A stretch of DNA of 64,000 nucleotides, from positions 5,626,947 to 5,690,946 of the forward strand of contig JAMWFC010000049.1 of assembly GCA_027475525.1 (NCBI GenBank), written 5' to 3'. The notes beneath the pieces were generated by a model that was given only the letters and a program-made list of their open reading frames with translations, was not told the origin of the DNA and ran no database searches. Shown here in pieces: positions 34,547-46,085 of the stretch. The stretch's first letter is position 1. Each line of letters starts with the position of its first letter. Origin of the DNA: Macrolepiota albuminosa (Eukaryota > Basidiomycota > Agaricomycetes > Agaricales > Agaricaceae). The position numbers and the translations under genes were made by a program.

Positions 34547-36315
34547 AGCCGCAATCATGGATGACATACCTGGCCGCTCAGATATTCTTCAGACTTCTCC
34601 ACCTACGAACCGGTGCGTCGCCACTCGTGATTATATACAAAATCTACGGGATGCTATCGACGTATGTTATAGCCCTGGCAAGCACAGCCTTCCCGTTTAA
34701 AATTCAGCGTTGACAATCATTTTAGGTACCTTGAAAGCTTTTCTGGGCGGATGAGTATCGTATGCGATGCAACTAAGCGGCCTGTCAATCGTCGCGGATA
34801 CTGCTTGCTCCTCTTCAAATGTCGTCAGGGAGCATGAGCCCTGCGATTCCACCTTGGTCGGAGGCATCGAGATCATCACTAGTCCTGATGTAAGTTATTT
34901 TCACCACCTGGTATCGCGGGCAGTGCTGACGTCAAAATCGTTGTAGATGTTTTTGGGGCTTGAATATAAATCGTTTGACGCAACAGCCGATGGCTATTTG
35001 CGCGGAGAGGGGTGTGGAGTCTTTGTATTGAAACGTCTGTCTGATGCTTTCGCCGAAAATGATCATATACTTGGTGTCATTCGTGGTATCGAAGTCAATC
35101 AGAGCGGACTTCACTCAATCACACATCCACATGCACCTACCCAGACAGCTCTTTTCCGACGTGTCGTGGAGAACTTCATCGAGTCAGCGTAATTGAGGCT
35201 CACGGCACAGGCTCTCAAGCAGGTGATCCCAACGAAGTAGAAAGCGTCAGAAACATATTTTCGGGTCAACGAACTGTCAATAACCCCCGTCGATATCACT
35301 TCGATCAAGGCAAACATTGGCCACCTTGGGGCGGCTTCAGGATTTGCGGGCCTCGCGAAGATCCTTCTCGTACTCGAACACCAGATGATTCCTCGTCAAC
35401 TCTCTCCTCACACGCTCAATTCGCAGAGAGTATCCCTCGAAACCGACCATACAATAAATAATTGATTCCGTGTCCACCTATCGGCCGGCATACTGGTCCG
35501 GGCGGCTCAATGAGGGTTGCCATGCTCAACAATTTCGGAGCCGCAGGGTCTGATTCAGCGTTGCTAGTCGAAGAACATCTCAAGTCAGTCGTCATCTCTG
35601 ATTCTCAAGGAAGGCACCTAGTTTTTTGTGTTCTCGGCAAAGGATGACTCGGCACTTGAAAATACTCGCTTGAAATATCTGGACTTAAGCAACCTGTTTT
35701 GCGGATATCGCTTACACAATGACAGCACGCCGACAGATTTACGTGCATCGACTAGCTGTTTCTGCAAGCAATAAAGAGGATGTCGTCATCAAACTACGCC
35801 GAGCGAAAAACACTCAGATCGCATTTGTTTTTTTTCTGGTCAAGGTGGTCAGTATCTTGGGATGAGGGCTTCATTCTATCAGAAATCATCCCATCTTTTT
35901 CAACCTCATGTCGATGAATTAACGTCATCCTATCCTCAGGAAAACAGGTTTTACTGGAGTCCTCAATATTCTCACAGCCGATTCGTCAGCGAGTGGTCTT
36001 TCAGACCTAGAAGAGTTCGAAGCCCATGAAGCTTCTATATTCATTCTTCAGTACGCTCTCGCGAAGCTTTGGATGTCCTGGGGAATTTCACCAGCGGTAG
36101 TTGTAGGGCACAGGTCAGTGACTTGTTTGCGCTTAGTGAATTGCAAAAATGAACATATCCCAGCCGAGGAGAATATGCTGCATTTTGTTATTTCTGTGGA
36201 GGACGCCTTACGCATCGTCGCCTATTGTGTTCGTCTGATGGTGAAAAGATGCGCTATGACAGCGGAGGGCGATGTCGATGAAATTCCGATCACGCGTTTG
36301 CGAAAAAAAGACTGA
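34547..36315 (+). pseudogene. Type I polyketide synthase fragment (KS-AT)
   Basis: The ketosynthase active site is readable as ADTACSSS (Cys at 34806-34808), followed by TLVGGIEIITSPD. A 57-bp intron at 34890-34946 (GTAAGT...GTTGTAG) joins it to [34 protein letters not shown] and HPHAPTQ follow. In other frames come the first catalytic His ([12 protein letters not shown], near 35195), the second ([13 protein letters not shown], near 35310) and the KS end RVAMLNNFGAAGS. The acyltransferase follows: SGQGGQYLGM (35845), EAHEASIFILQYALAKLW, then VVGHR where GHSxG is expected, and VEDALRIVAY. All key residues exist, but they are spread over shifted frames. In life such enzymes build polyketides iteratively. 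Confidence 0.8.
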
Positions 36316-36329
36316 AACAAATCTTTGCA

Positions 36330-36740
36330 TGCTCGTTTCCCTTTACCGTCACTGCTATCTTCGAGGGTGAACCCTTCGTCAAAGGTGCTCCCCAGAATGC
36401 CTTTTGACCTCGCTGAGGGTCACAAGTCCTTCATCGGCGGCGATGATCTCAAGTCTGGCCAGCCAAGCTCAAGTCTGTCCTCACCGAGTTCCTCGTCATT
36501 GCAGGTATCAAGCCGCTATCCATTGTGTCGTACAACCATCTTGGCGACAACGACGGACACAACTTGTCCTCTGAGTGCCAATTTCGTTCAACAAAAGAGA
36601 TTTCCAAGTCCCCTGTGGTTGACGAGATTGTCGATGCCAACCGATTCCTGCCGCGAGTGAGAAGGGTAAGTACGAGCATCTGGACCACGTCGTCAGCTTC
36701 GCAATTGACGGAGACCGCGAAGATACTGGACTGTTCTTTG
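36330..36740 (+). pseudogene. INO1: Inositol-3-phosphate synthase fragment
   Basis: Shifted frames spell [78 protein letters not shown] and KYEHLDHVV. These match the C-terminal half of inositol-3-phosphate synthase (NGSPQNTF, FIGGDDFKSGQTK, SYNHLGNNDG, EISKS-VVDD), which converts glucose 6-phosphate to inositol 3-phosphate. A few residues are missing after PQNAF and at least three frameshifts are present. It starts only about 15 bp after the polyketide synthase remnant. No intron is apparent in the 400 bp. Confidence 0.8.
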
Positions 36741-37833
36741 GAACGTGTATTTGAAGTTCTAATTCTAGTCGCGCGTACGTAACAACACCTAGTACTGGAC
36801 ATGCCAATATCAAGAAAAAAGTATCCCCAACCTACATAATATTCGCCAGCACACGGATCGAACGGAGACACTGGGCGCGCGCATGGTACAGTGTCTGTCG
36901 TGAGAGGACTGTTGCGGTGTGGGGTGCGAGAACCAGAGGAAGCGAAATGAGGCGAGGATGGATCACCATCAAAGAGAAAGTCTCCTTTTCATGGTATACA
37001 GATTTCCCGTTGCCCGGCCTGAACGAGCTCATTATTAGGTTCGTCGTGTCCCTAGTCATGAGTAGGTGACAACACCAAAGGTTTCGAGGAGACCGCCACA
37101 CCAAAACTATAATCGAAGCAACCGACCTAGTTTCCGGATCGAACGGGGGCCGCTGTGTGCTGTATTGTTTGCAAGTGCTTGTGTGAGCGCATCGCATCGG
37201 TCAAGCAACGACTGGTGTGATGAGATATAGAGAAATAATTGAGAAGTCTGTGATGTAGGACGAGAATGGCGTCGTTGCTTCATGGATATTTTTTCTCTCT
37301 TTGTGGATTCAGATCGTATGACTTGCAACGTCGGAATGACCGTGTGATACTACTGTTTTTTGAAGGGAATAGCGGGATATGCTTGAGCCTACCTACCTAA
37401 GTGGCGAACTGCCTGCGGATAAAAAAAGACGAAGGTATGAAGCTTAAAACTTTTGGTATTCATGTGACTGGGGTCGAACAGGACAAGGAGCCTTTCGGGA
37501 GCAAATGGATTGGGTAGTGTGGTAGAATCCCATTGGTACTGAGTGCTAACGCGCTGACGCTAAAGAAGACCAAGTTAAGCTAAGAGATAAATAACTCGTG
37601 GAAAGCTAGAGATCATTTACCTCTAGCAGATGTGGAGTTGTCGAAGCAACGCGACGCTCTAACCAGATTTGTCTAATAACAGATAAAAGCCAAAGAATGG
37701 CAAAAGTCGTCTCAAGAGACCATCATTAGTGCCTAAGGTGACAATCCGACCCCCGTGCAAATGAGCAAATCTTCGGCAACGGTGGCGAGAATTAGTACGG
37801 TGATGAGGACCATTGAAGTACGGATAAATCTAT
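36741..37833. other. Intergenic, no gene recognised
   Basis: Short open frames on the minus strand (36832-37328) show no domain. Composition is similar to 31-34 kb. It ends at a second copy of the motif TTGTGAACCCCCCGGAAG (37834), beyond which Helitron-derived DNA starts. Confidence 0.25.
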
Positions 37834-37875
37834 TTGTGAACCCCCCGGAAGTTATGAACCCCACCATTTTAATTA

Positions 37876-38796
37876 ACAACGAGCTACGATTCTTTTCGGA
37901 TTTTATTCAGCATTTATAAATCTCCAAAAAAAAAAATAAACAAAAATCAGTATATCAGTAGCCCTTGAATTTTTCCTGATTTTCTGTTGATTTTCCTGGA
38001 ATTCTTTGAGCATTTTCACTAACATCTCCTGAAAAACACACCAATTGAATTTTTCTTGAAAATTTCAGACTTATTTAAGCATTTGTAAATCTCAAAAGAA
38101 AATCTAAATCAGTGTATCATTAGTCCCTGAATTTTTTCCTGATTTTTAGTGATTTTCTTGGAATTTTTTAATACTCAAATGAGCCAACTCTTATGTTGTT
38201 ATCCCAAAAGGAAGGTTCTTGGTCAGCCTTGGTCAGCCTTACTAATCAGATAGTTCCCATGAAACGGTTGTCCCATTCTATATAGACGAGCTACGATTCA
38301 TGCCTTTGGCATGAATTTCATAGCTCGTTGGGGGCTTCGCCCCCAAACACCCCCCAACTAAGCCTCCACCCTAACCTCACTTCGTTCGGTTAGGGCTCCA
38401 AGTATGTATAGAGAACTCAGTGCTCATTCCCAGCCTCAACCGAACGAAGTGAGGTTGAGGCTGGGAATGAGCATTGAGTTACAATTTTCCCTCATTTTCT
38501 GGTGATTTTCCTGGAATTATTTGAGCATTTTCCACTAACATCTCCTGAAAAACAGAGCAATGAATTTTTCTTGAATCTTTCAGATTTCTTTAAGCATTTA
38601 TAAACCTCAAAAAATTCACAATCAGTGTATCAGTAGCCTCTGAATTTTTCCTGATTTTTTGGTGATTTTTCTTCAAATTTCTAAGCATTTTATACATACA
38701 TCTACCAAAAAACAAACGAAAAAGGCAAATCTTTGTCAGCCTTAGTCAGAACTGACTAATCAGATCATTTCCCAGGTGTTGTCGCATATACTATAG
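37876..38796 (-). mobile_element. Concatenated partial Helitron ends
   Basis: Two blocks (about 37900-38285 and 38480-38796) repeat the Helitron 5' leader sequence, each with TGAATTTTTCCTGATTTT units and a GTCAGCCTT..GTCAG end. Each is followed by, or abuts, a 3'-end hairpin (ACGAGCTACGATTC at 37876, 38288 and 38797). The order is 5' end next to 3' end, head to tail, as at 13874-14961. No coding sequence lies between. Confidence 0.65.
38415..38479. repeat. Long palindrome within Helitron debris
   Basis: Two 26-nt arms (38415-38440 and 38454-38479) are inverted copies with one mismatch, around a 13-nt loop CGAACGAAGTGAG. It seems to be made from the Helitron 3' repeat (CTCACTTCGTTCGG) and its inverse. 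Confidence 0.9.
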
Positions 38797-38857
38797 ACGA
38801 GCTACGATTCGTGCCTTCGGCACGAATTTCGTAGCTCGTTGGGGGCTTCGCCCCCAA
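38797..38857 (-). repeat. Helitron 3' terminal hairpins
   Basis: The first hairpin (38797-38839) pairs ACGAGCTACGA with TCGTAGCTCGT and TTCGTGCC with GGCACGAA, around a TTC loop, with a 2-nt bulge. The second (38839-38857) pairs TTGGGGGC with GCCCCCAA around TTC. Helitrons terminate near a 3' hairpin, which signals the end of rolling-circle transfer. Immediately outside lies CTATAG, read on the minus strand. Confidence 0.7.
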
Positions 38858-38869
38858 ACCCCCCCCAAC

Positions 38870-39045
38870 TAAGCCTCCACCCTAACCTCACTTCGTTCGG
38901 TTAGGGCTCCAAGTATGTATAAGTAACTTAGCCTCCACCCCAACCTCACTTCGTTCGGTTAGGGCTCCAAGTATGTATATAAGTAACTCAGCCTTCACCC
39001 CAACCTCACTTCGTTCGGTTAGGGGTTCCAAATATGTATATTCAT
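38870..39045 (-). repeat. Triplicated hairpin repeat in the Helitron 3' region
   Basis: Three tandem units of about 55-60 bp each contain CCTCACTTCGTTCGGTTAGG. In the first, CCCTAACC pairs with GGTTAGGG. The same three units occur in decayed form at 14405-14575, and a single unit lies at 38350-38405. Confidence 0.85.
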
Positions 39046-39356
39046 AACTCAACTTCTATCATGACTTACTTTTATTATGTCTTACTGGTTCAAGCATATG
39101 TTGTTAAAGAATAGAAAGTTTACGTTTATCAAGAAATGATGTTACAATTTCAAGTTATATATATTCTATTAGTACAGTATCAACAAATATCAAGTTAGAT
39201 GCTAAAATATAAAAGTTAGTAATAAGTAAGTAATTAACAATCACACTCACATTTGTAAACCCAAGAAATAATGCTACAATTCCAAGTTATATATACAGTA
39301 TCAAGTTAGATGCTAAAATATAAAGTTAGTAATAAGTAGTTAATCAACAATCACAC

Positions 39357-42300
39357 TTACATTTGTAAACCATTAAGAACTTCTTGATACACAATATTTG
39401 CAGTTGTTTTTGATGTATTTTCTTCTGACAAAATCACCTTGATATGATCTCCTGATGTGCATTGAGAAAGTGCAACATAAAGTTGGCTATGTGTAAAAAC
39501 TGATGATCGAAGGTCCAATCCAACATGCTTGACTGATTGCCCTTGAGACTTGTTGATAGTCATAGCAAAGGCCAATCGAATTGGAAACTGTCTCCTGCAT
39601 AATGGTATTGGCATATCCTCTTCAGAGGCATCTAGATTGATCCTTGGAATCAAAACAGTTGAACCTGCAAACTTGGCATCTCCACTGATAATATGACATC
39701 TGAGGACTCTAGTGCTGATGTGAGTGACAATCATTCTTGTTCCATTGCAAAGTCCTTTGGTTGTGTCCAGATTCCTGAGAAGCATGACAGGAACTCCAAT
39801 CTTCAAAGCCAGTTTAGCCAAAGGCAAACTACTGGCTTTCAAAGAGTTGAGATATTCCACAGGATATAATGCAAGGCCATCAGGATTCCTGTTATCAGAG
39901 AGAACAGAATCTGCACTCTGTAAGATCCTTTCTTCCCCTGGATACCTCTCTAGAACTTCTGCATTGATCTCCTCTATATCAGAGTTCTTGCCAGAGAGAA
40001 TAGTCTGGTCCAGGTAATACTGATCATTTTGAGGATGACCAATATCAGGATATGTGGAAGAAATCAATCCAGTGATAGAATTGTCATCACAGATCATCCT
40101 TTCAGGCAGTTTGACTGTTTCTCCAGGTCCTAGATTTTTCCCTGCACCAACATCCAACAACCAAGCTGCATGAGCAATATTCTCTGCAGTCTGATCCAAT
40201 CTCATATTTTGGACCAAGTAGTGGACTTGGATATGATCCCAAAGTCGGCCCCTTTTGAGTGAAGCAGCAATCATCTGCTGCCTGAGTCCATGTGGAACCA
40301 CTGGAAGAGTTTGCCTAAAGTCCCCTCCAAAAACCACAGTAACTCCACCAAAGAAAATGTCGTTATCGAAGATGTCCCTGAAGCCACGATCTACAGATTC
40401 AATGGCATTTTTGTGTTGCATTGGAACTTCATCCCAAATAACAACTTTGGTGCGAAGTATGAGCTGTGATAACTGGGTTCCTCTCTTGATATTGGCAATG
40501 GATGTGTCAAGAGCAGGAATGGGAATTTTGAATCTTGAATGAGCTGTCCTACCCCCTTTCAACAATAAGGCAGCAATGCCAGATGATGCTACACATAATG
40601 CCACATCTCCATGAGAACGAACTGCAGCAGCCAGAGTATTGCAGACAAAGGTTTTGCCACATCCTCCAGCACTGTGAATGAATAGCATCCTGCCCAAATT
40701 GTTGTTCACAGAATCCATGACAGCATTGAAAGTTTCCAGTTGTTCCACATTGAACTTGGCTTTGTTTCCCTCCACTCTTTGCTTGAGGTCCTCAACATCA
40801 TAATTAGTTTCATCTTCCAAAAGTCTATTGCCTAGAAGATTGATCAGTATTCAAGTCAATCTCTTATGCAAATGCCAATTACCTGGAACTATATTCCAAT
40901 TCTGTTGAGCCTCTGGCATGTTGGGAAAGTCTTTCAGAGTTTTCCCAAAATTCATCAAAGTGTCATTGATGAGATAAAGGCCATAGTCATAGACATCCTC
41001 ATTGGTAAAGACTCGGTCCCTGTATTGCCTAGTATGTTCTAATCTGTGTCGAAGATCATCACAGATAGAATGTTTGAATTCGTTCCATAGAGCCTCAGGA
41101 GTGGCAGGAGCACAGTGGAATAGAATAGTGCAAAACAGCTGCCTGAGAGCTGATCCTAGTTGGATTGGAGCAGCTTCAGTGAGACACTGCCTCCATTCTG
41201 CATCATCCTCCAAAAGACCTAGAGCCTTGCATGCTTCTTGATAAGTGGGATAGATATGGCCATTGACTGTCCTGAGATCAGCCCATGAAGTTGCATTGGT
41301 TACAACAGTCAAGAGCATCCTGAGATAGAACCTTTCTCCCTGTCTTGGTGAAGCAAAATACATCCTTCCAATTGCTGTCCCTCTCTGCCTCTCCTTCCAA
41401 CTCCGTTTAGATGCTTCATAAACAAACTTGGTTGGAAAGTTCTGATAAGTGGTGTTATTATTGGGAAACCTGGTATTGGCTTCAAACCAAGCTGTGAGTG
41501 CAGTCTTGTCTGCATTAGGTCTAGCAGCCACCACCTGTATTGGTTCATCATCTGGGAAATAGACTTCATGCTGGTTTTCCAAGTGCACAGGCAATCTGTA
41601 CACTGAAGGATATTCAGCATGCATGTTGAATTCAAAGATGTGCCAGCAAGCCTCAGGAGCAGAAATGTATCTGGCATCCAAATGTTCCTTGATTTCATCC
41701 CTCTCCTCCCTAGCAATCTCCAAAGTTGTCCTATCATGGCCCTTGTAGATGTACTTGTGAATGTATTTGATTGCATCCACTGAAGCACAGACTTCCACAT
41801 TGATATGACATTGGAATTTGGCTGAGAGATATGGATTGTATGGGACAACATTACGATTGTCATAACGACGACCATGCTTTTCAAAAAAGCAGCCATTGTT
41901 AGGTCTGGCATATTGGGGATAGCCATCATCACCATACTGTGTAGCTTCCTGAAATTCCTTAGGATATCTCTTGGAACATTTGCCATCTACCATGCACTTG
42001 GCATTGGGAAAATCTGCTCCACATGGACCATGAACCATATTGGTAGTAACAACCTAATAACAAAGATCAGTTACTGCATTGATAATTCAAGCAAAGCCAA
42101 TACCTGATACAATTGAGGCTGAGTCACTGGATCAGGAATTTGAGCAGAAACAATAGTGTCCACATGAGCTGCATCTTTGATCTTGTCATGATGATGGAAA
42201 AAGATCAAGATATGTATATGTGGAAGTCCCCTCTTTTGAAATTCAATGGTATGGACAGATGCCACACATTTTCCAAAGAGACCATCTTTGATATCCTTCA

Positions 42301-45142
42301 AAAGAGCATTTTTCTTGAGTTCAAATACTCTGGCAACAATATCTGGACGGTCAGAAGCTGTTTGCCTCTTTCCATTAACCATAGGTTCTTTCAACAGAGC
42401 CTCTTCAATTTCTGGCCACTTTGGATTGGCGGTCATAGTGATAAAGAGATCTGGTTTATGGAAATGTCTGCAAATAGCCATAGAGTCCTGGAATAGTTGC
42501 TGCATGTGTCGTTCACTTCCAACATGAGAAGAGGGGAGGACTACACGTCGACTTTGCCTGCGTAAGTCTTCATCTCCAATAGCCGCATCAACCACTCCTT
42601 GATAGACTTCAGCCCTAATCTTTCTTTGATTGTGTCTAACCCAATTAAGTTTTGTTTGTTCGATTGAAGCCCATGCATCGACAACATATTGTTGAAACAA
42701 TCGACCACTCCAAAGCAAAGCGGCATTAGCTTCTAAAGATCTCTGCTGAAGTCGGTATGCATAGTAAGCAGTTTCAGTGATATTTTGTGTTCTGCGTTGC
42801 CCTCGTGGTCCCAGCTGAGAAGGAATGTTTAAATGAAATCCATGTTCTCCAGTTGGAAATATGATCGTGTAGTGCAGAGGAGTATAAAAAGGGTGTAAAT
42901 GGCTGATTCGCTTCAATTGACCTCCATGCAGATGCAGGACTATGTCACGGTGATCTGATCGTTCTTCAGAGCCATCTCCTGGTATAATTGCTGCAACTCC
43001 TTCCTGTTCATTAGGGTTGTTATAGCGCCGATGATCTCCAAAGTCAGCCCTAAGTTGAACAGAAAGCCTTTGTGGTTGGCCTTCAGGAACTTCTGTCATA
43101 ATCTGCTTTGCATGCTTGTATAAGCCAATAAAGGGATTGACTCTATGAAGCATATCCTGCAAAGAGGCCATTATCTGAGGATCCAATCCAGGATTGCTCC
43201 GTTGACGAAAAGCCAATTGTTGATTATGATCATAGAAGTAGAGTTGTGCATATATAGGATGATTGCCTTCAGTTGGAAGCAAAGCACCTGTCAGATGATG
43301 GAGCTCTCCATTAATCCTAAAGCTGTATGGTCCTGGTCGATTGGTGATTGTGTGATCAAGTTTAACTCCCAAAGATGTAAATGCAAAAGCTGCATTGTAT
43401 TGGCGAATAGATGCTTTAAAAGCATCAGAAAGAGGATGGTGACCTTGGAGCAAGTTAAGCAGTTCTGGTGGAGCGTCTGCAAGTCTGGGCAAATCAATCT
43501 GGCCTTGTAGACAGCACATGCCAAATTTTGTATGATGTCTAGTAGAACTGGTGAGCTTTTCAGCATCCCAGTGTAGAGCCTGACAGTGTGGACATATGAC
43601 ATCCATAAGACCAAGATAATGTGCTGAGAGTTCATCTATATAAGGCTGTCTTCCTCTTGGAAGAGCATTGATGCCTTGAATATGATCAACCCTTTGTAGG
43701 ATGGGAGGTGCTGGTAGATTTTGCACAGGTGGATCCACATATTCTAAGTCCTCCTCTATATTCTCAGCAGGATCATTATTAGGCTGTCTTCCTCTTGGAA
43801 GAGCATTTATAGGTTGTTGTAGAATGGGAGGATGAAGAGGAGGTTCCAGTTGCTCTGCTGCTAGATTTGGCTGTCTCCTATTGTCAACAGGATCATCCAG
43901 ATCTTGAGCATCTAGATTGTCAAAGTCCTCCTCCAAATCAGCTGCATGTTCTTGTTCCCAGCCTTCTAAGATCCTTTGAGCCCTAGCCTCATTCAAAGGC
44001 CTATATTCAGGATTGAGATCTACATCCTGTTAATCTTTCTTAGTCAATGCAACATCTGAAAGTTATCTTTCTCTCACCTCTGGCTGGTGTAATATCTGTA
44101 GTTGTCTTCCTTGCTCTCTGAGCTGTTGTTGCTCATGCAATACTGCTAATGCCTGTTGTTGCCTTTGCCACTCCTGTTGCCTCTCCTCCTCTTCAGCTAT
44201 AGCAATATGTCTGAGCCTTTGCTGCTCTTGCAATACTGCTAGTGCCTGCTGTTGTCTATCCTGCTCCTCAGCTGCAGCAATATGCCTCAACCTTTGTTGG
44301 TCTTGCAATGCTGCTAATGCTTGTGCTTGTATAGGAGCAACCTGCTGGTTAATTTCTCTCTCTCTATTCCCAAGTATAGGTGGCAGTGGTAGTGGTAAAG
44401 CAGGCCCATATAAAGCAGGCATTCTAGGTATAGGATTCTGCAAAGGAGCATCCCAACCTTCAGGCAAATGAGTTTCAGGTATACTCATAACAGTTCCACC
44501 AACTACAGGCTGATTGACTGATCCCACTCTATTATCTCTTCCATGCACAGCAGCTGGTAGAGGTGCTACTATTGAAGGCACATAAGGAGCTCTATGTGCA
44601 GGAAGAGGTAGAGGTGGTATCATTCTAGGAATAGGATTTTGCAAAGGGGCATTCCATCCTTCAGGTAAATGAGTTTCAGGAATAGCCCTAGCAAATAGAT
44701 CCTCAGCAACAGTTGGTGGTCTAACAGGCCTCCTCAAAGAGCTAGAAGTATTTCCTCCAGAGCTTGAACCAATCTGATTATTTCCCCCAGTTCTCATATC
44801 CCCCAATCCTGTAGTTCCAAGTTGTACATCCTCAGATGCAAATAAGTTCATAGCAACAGTTGGTCCAATAGGCCTTCTCAAAGAGCTAGAGGCAATCTGA
44901 TCATTTCTTCCAATTCTCATATCCCCAGTTCCCATATCCCTAGTTCCCATATCCCCAGTTCCCATATCCCCAGTTCCATAATGAAGTGGTATAACCACTG
45001 AAGTAGATCTTCTACTTCTATTTGCACGGCGCTCATCAGGATCAGTCATTTGTAACTGTTGTAGCCTGCTTTGAATCCTAGCCTGCTGTCTTTGACCTTC
45101 AGGAGTACTGGGTCCATTATTAGAATGAGTAGTTGAAGATTG
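39357..45142 (-). CDS. Helitron Rep-helicase protein
   Basis: Coding exons are predicted at 45049-44078, 44026-42104 and 42053-39357, with 51-bp and 50-bp introns (GTGAGA...TTAACAG and GTATTG...TTATTAG) that keep the frame. Exon 1 has a tandem GTGDM repeat and a Gln-rich coiled coil. The Helitron N-domain follows. Rep: HTIEFQKRGLPHIHIL near 42215 holds the HUH motif, and YIHKYIYKG near 41755 the two catalytic tyrosines. The PIF1-type helicase from about 40800 has GGCGKT (Walker A, near 40660), VVIWDEVPM (Walker B) and GGDFRQTLPVV. One in-frame TGA (40851-40853) separates Rep from helicase. A CGA-to-TGA change is likely, so the gene is nearly but not fully intact. Confidence 0.85.
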
Positions 45143-45936
45143 CCTGAAAGAATAATTTTTTAAGCATTTTCATAGCTTAAAACCATTGAAAGACACTTAC
45201 ATGATGAGTGTATCAATAGCCCAAAGTTGTCAAAGTGTTACTGTAAGCTGAATTGAATTTTTCTTGATTTTATTTAATTTTTTTAAGCATTTATAAAGCC
45301 CAAAAACAATAAATGTCACTTACTACAATAGCCCAAACTTTCACTATAAGCTGAATTGAATTTTTCCTGATTTTTCTGTGATTTTTTCGAATTTTTTAAG
45401 CATTTTCTAAGCCCAAATACATCAAAAATCACTTACAATGATCAATCAATAGCTGAAAGTTGTCGAGCTATTGAATGTTTGTTAAGAATCATCAATCAAT
45501 CAATCAATCATTACTTACTTTGTAGTTGAGTTTGAAAATTTCGCTATAAGAATGTTTGTTAATGGTCATCAATCAATCAATCAGTCAATACTTACTTTGT
45601 AATCAAGTTTCGAAGTTGTAGCTAAATTGATCATTTATTAATATCAATCAATCAATCAATCAATACTTACTTTGTAATCGAGTTTCGAAGTTTTGCTAGA
45701 AGAATGGTTATTAATATTTGTACATCAATCAATTAATCAACACTTACTTTGTAGTGTAGTTTACTCACTACAACGTTGAAACCGTGGAAAAATTGGTGCT
45801 GTTTGGGTAAAGAACACGCGAGGCGTGAAAACTGGTGTCCACTAAATCGCATTTGGGCCTCGGCCACATCCACAGACTCCGGACACCTTCCACATGTGTC
45901 CGAGAGATAGCATACAATGAAATATTTAATATACAC
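45143..45936 (-). ncRNA. Helitron leader with seven tandem mini-introns
   Basis: On the minus strand, seven GTAAGT donors alternate with TAG/CAG acceptors. Predicted introns: 45747-45696, 45670-45622, 45595-45544, 45518-45468, 45436-45344, 45323-45241, 45200-45143 (52, 49, 52, 51, 93, 83, 58 bp). Exons between them are 25, 26, 25, 31, 20 and 40 nt. The first three short exons are diverged copies of one unit ending TACAAA, and the introns after exons ending TACAAA carry TTGATTGATTGA runs. Branch-like TTAAC or TTAAT lies upstream of the acceptors. An upstream frame (to 45748) stays open through the third short exon and meets TGA in the next, so coding is doubtful. Splicing is inferred only. Confidence 0.55.
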
Positions 45937-46085
45937 ATTTTTTATTACTTAAATAATAACTAATATACTGTTTCTTTTTCCAACTGACCGAAAAAAAGAG
46001 ACGAAAAAGGAAGTATTTGTCAGCCTTAGTCAGAAACTGTCAAAACTGACTAAGCACATCATTTCCCAGGCGTCGTCGCATTATA

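Larger units (their letters stand above)
38790..46085 (-). mobile_element. Helitron
   Basis: The rolling-circle transposon has a Rep-helicase gene on the minus strand, 3' hairpins at its left end, and a long repeat-built leader at its right end. The 5' edge is inferred near 46085 (TATATAATGCGACG on the minus strand) from comparison with the head-to-tail junctions at 14286 and 38796. CpGs are mostly kept, so this is younger than the copy at 14 kb. No captured host gene was seen between its ends. Confidence 0.85.

Noticed and set aside
36449..37328. Minus-strand frames over the INO1 fragment and downstream
   Set aside because: The first are shadows of the plus-strand INO1 relic; the others have no recognisable domain or splice structure.
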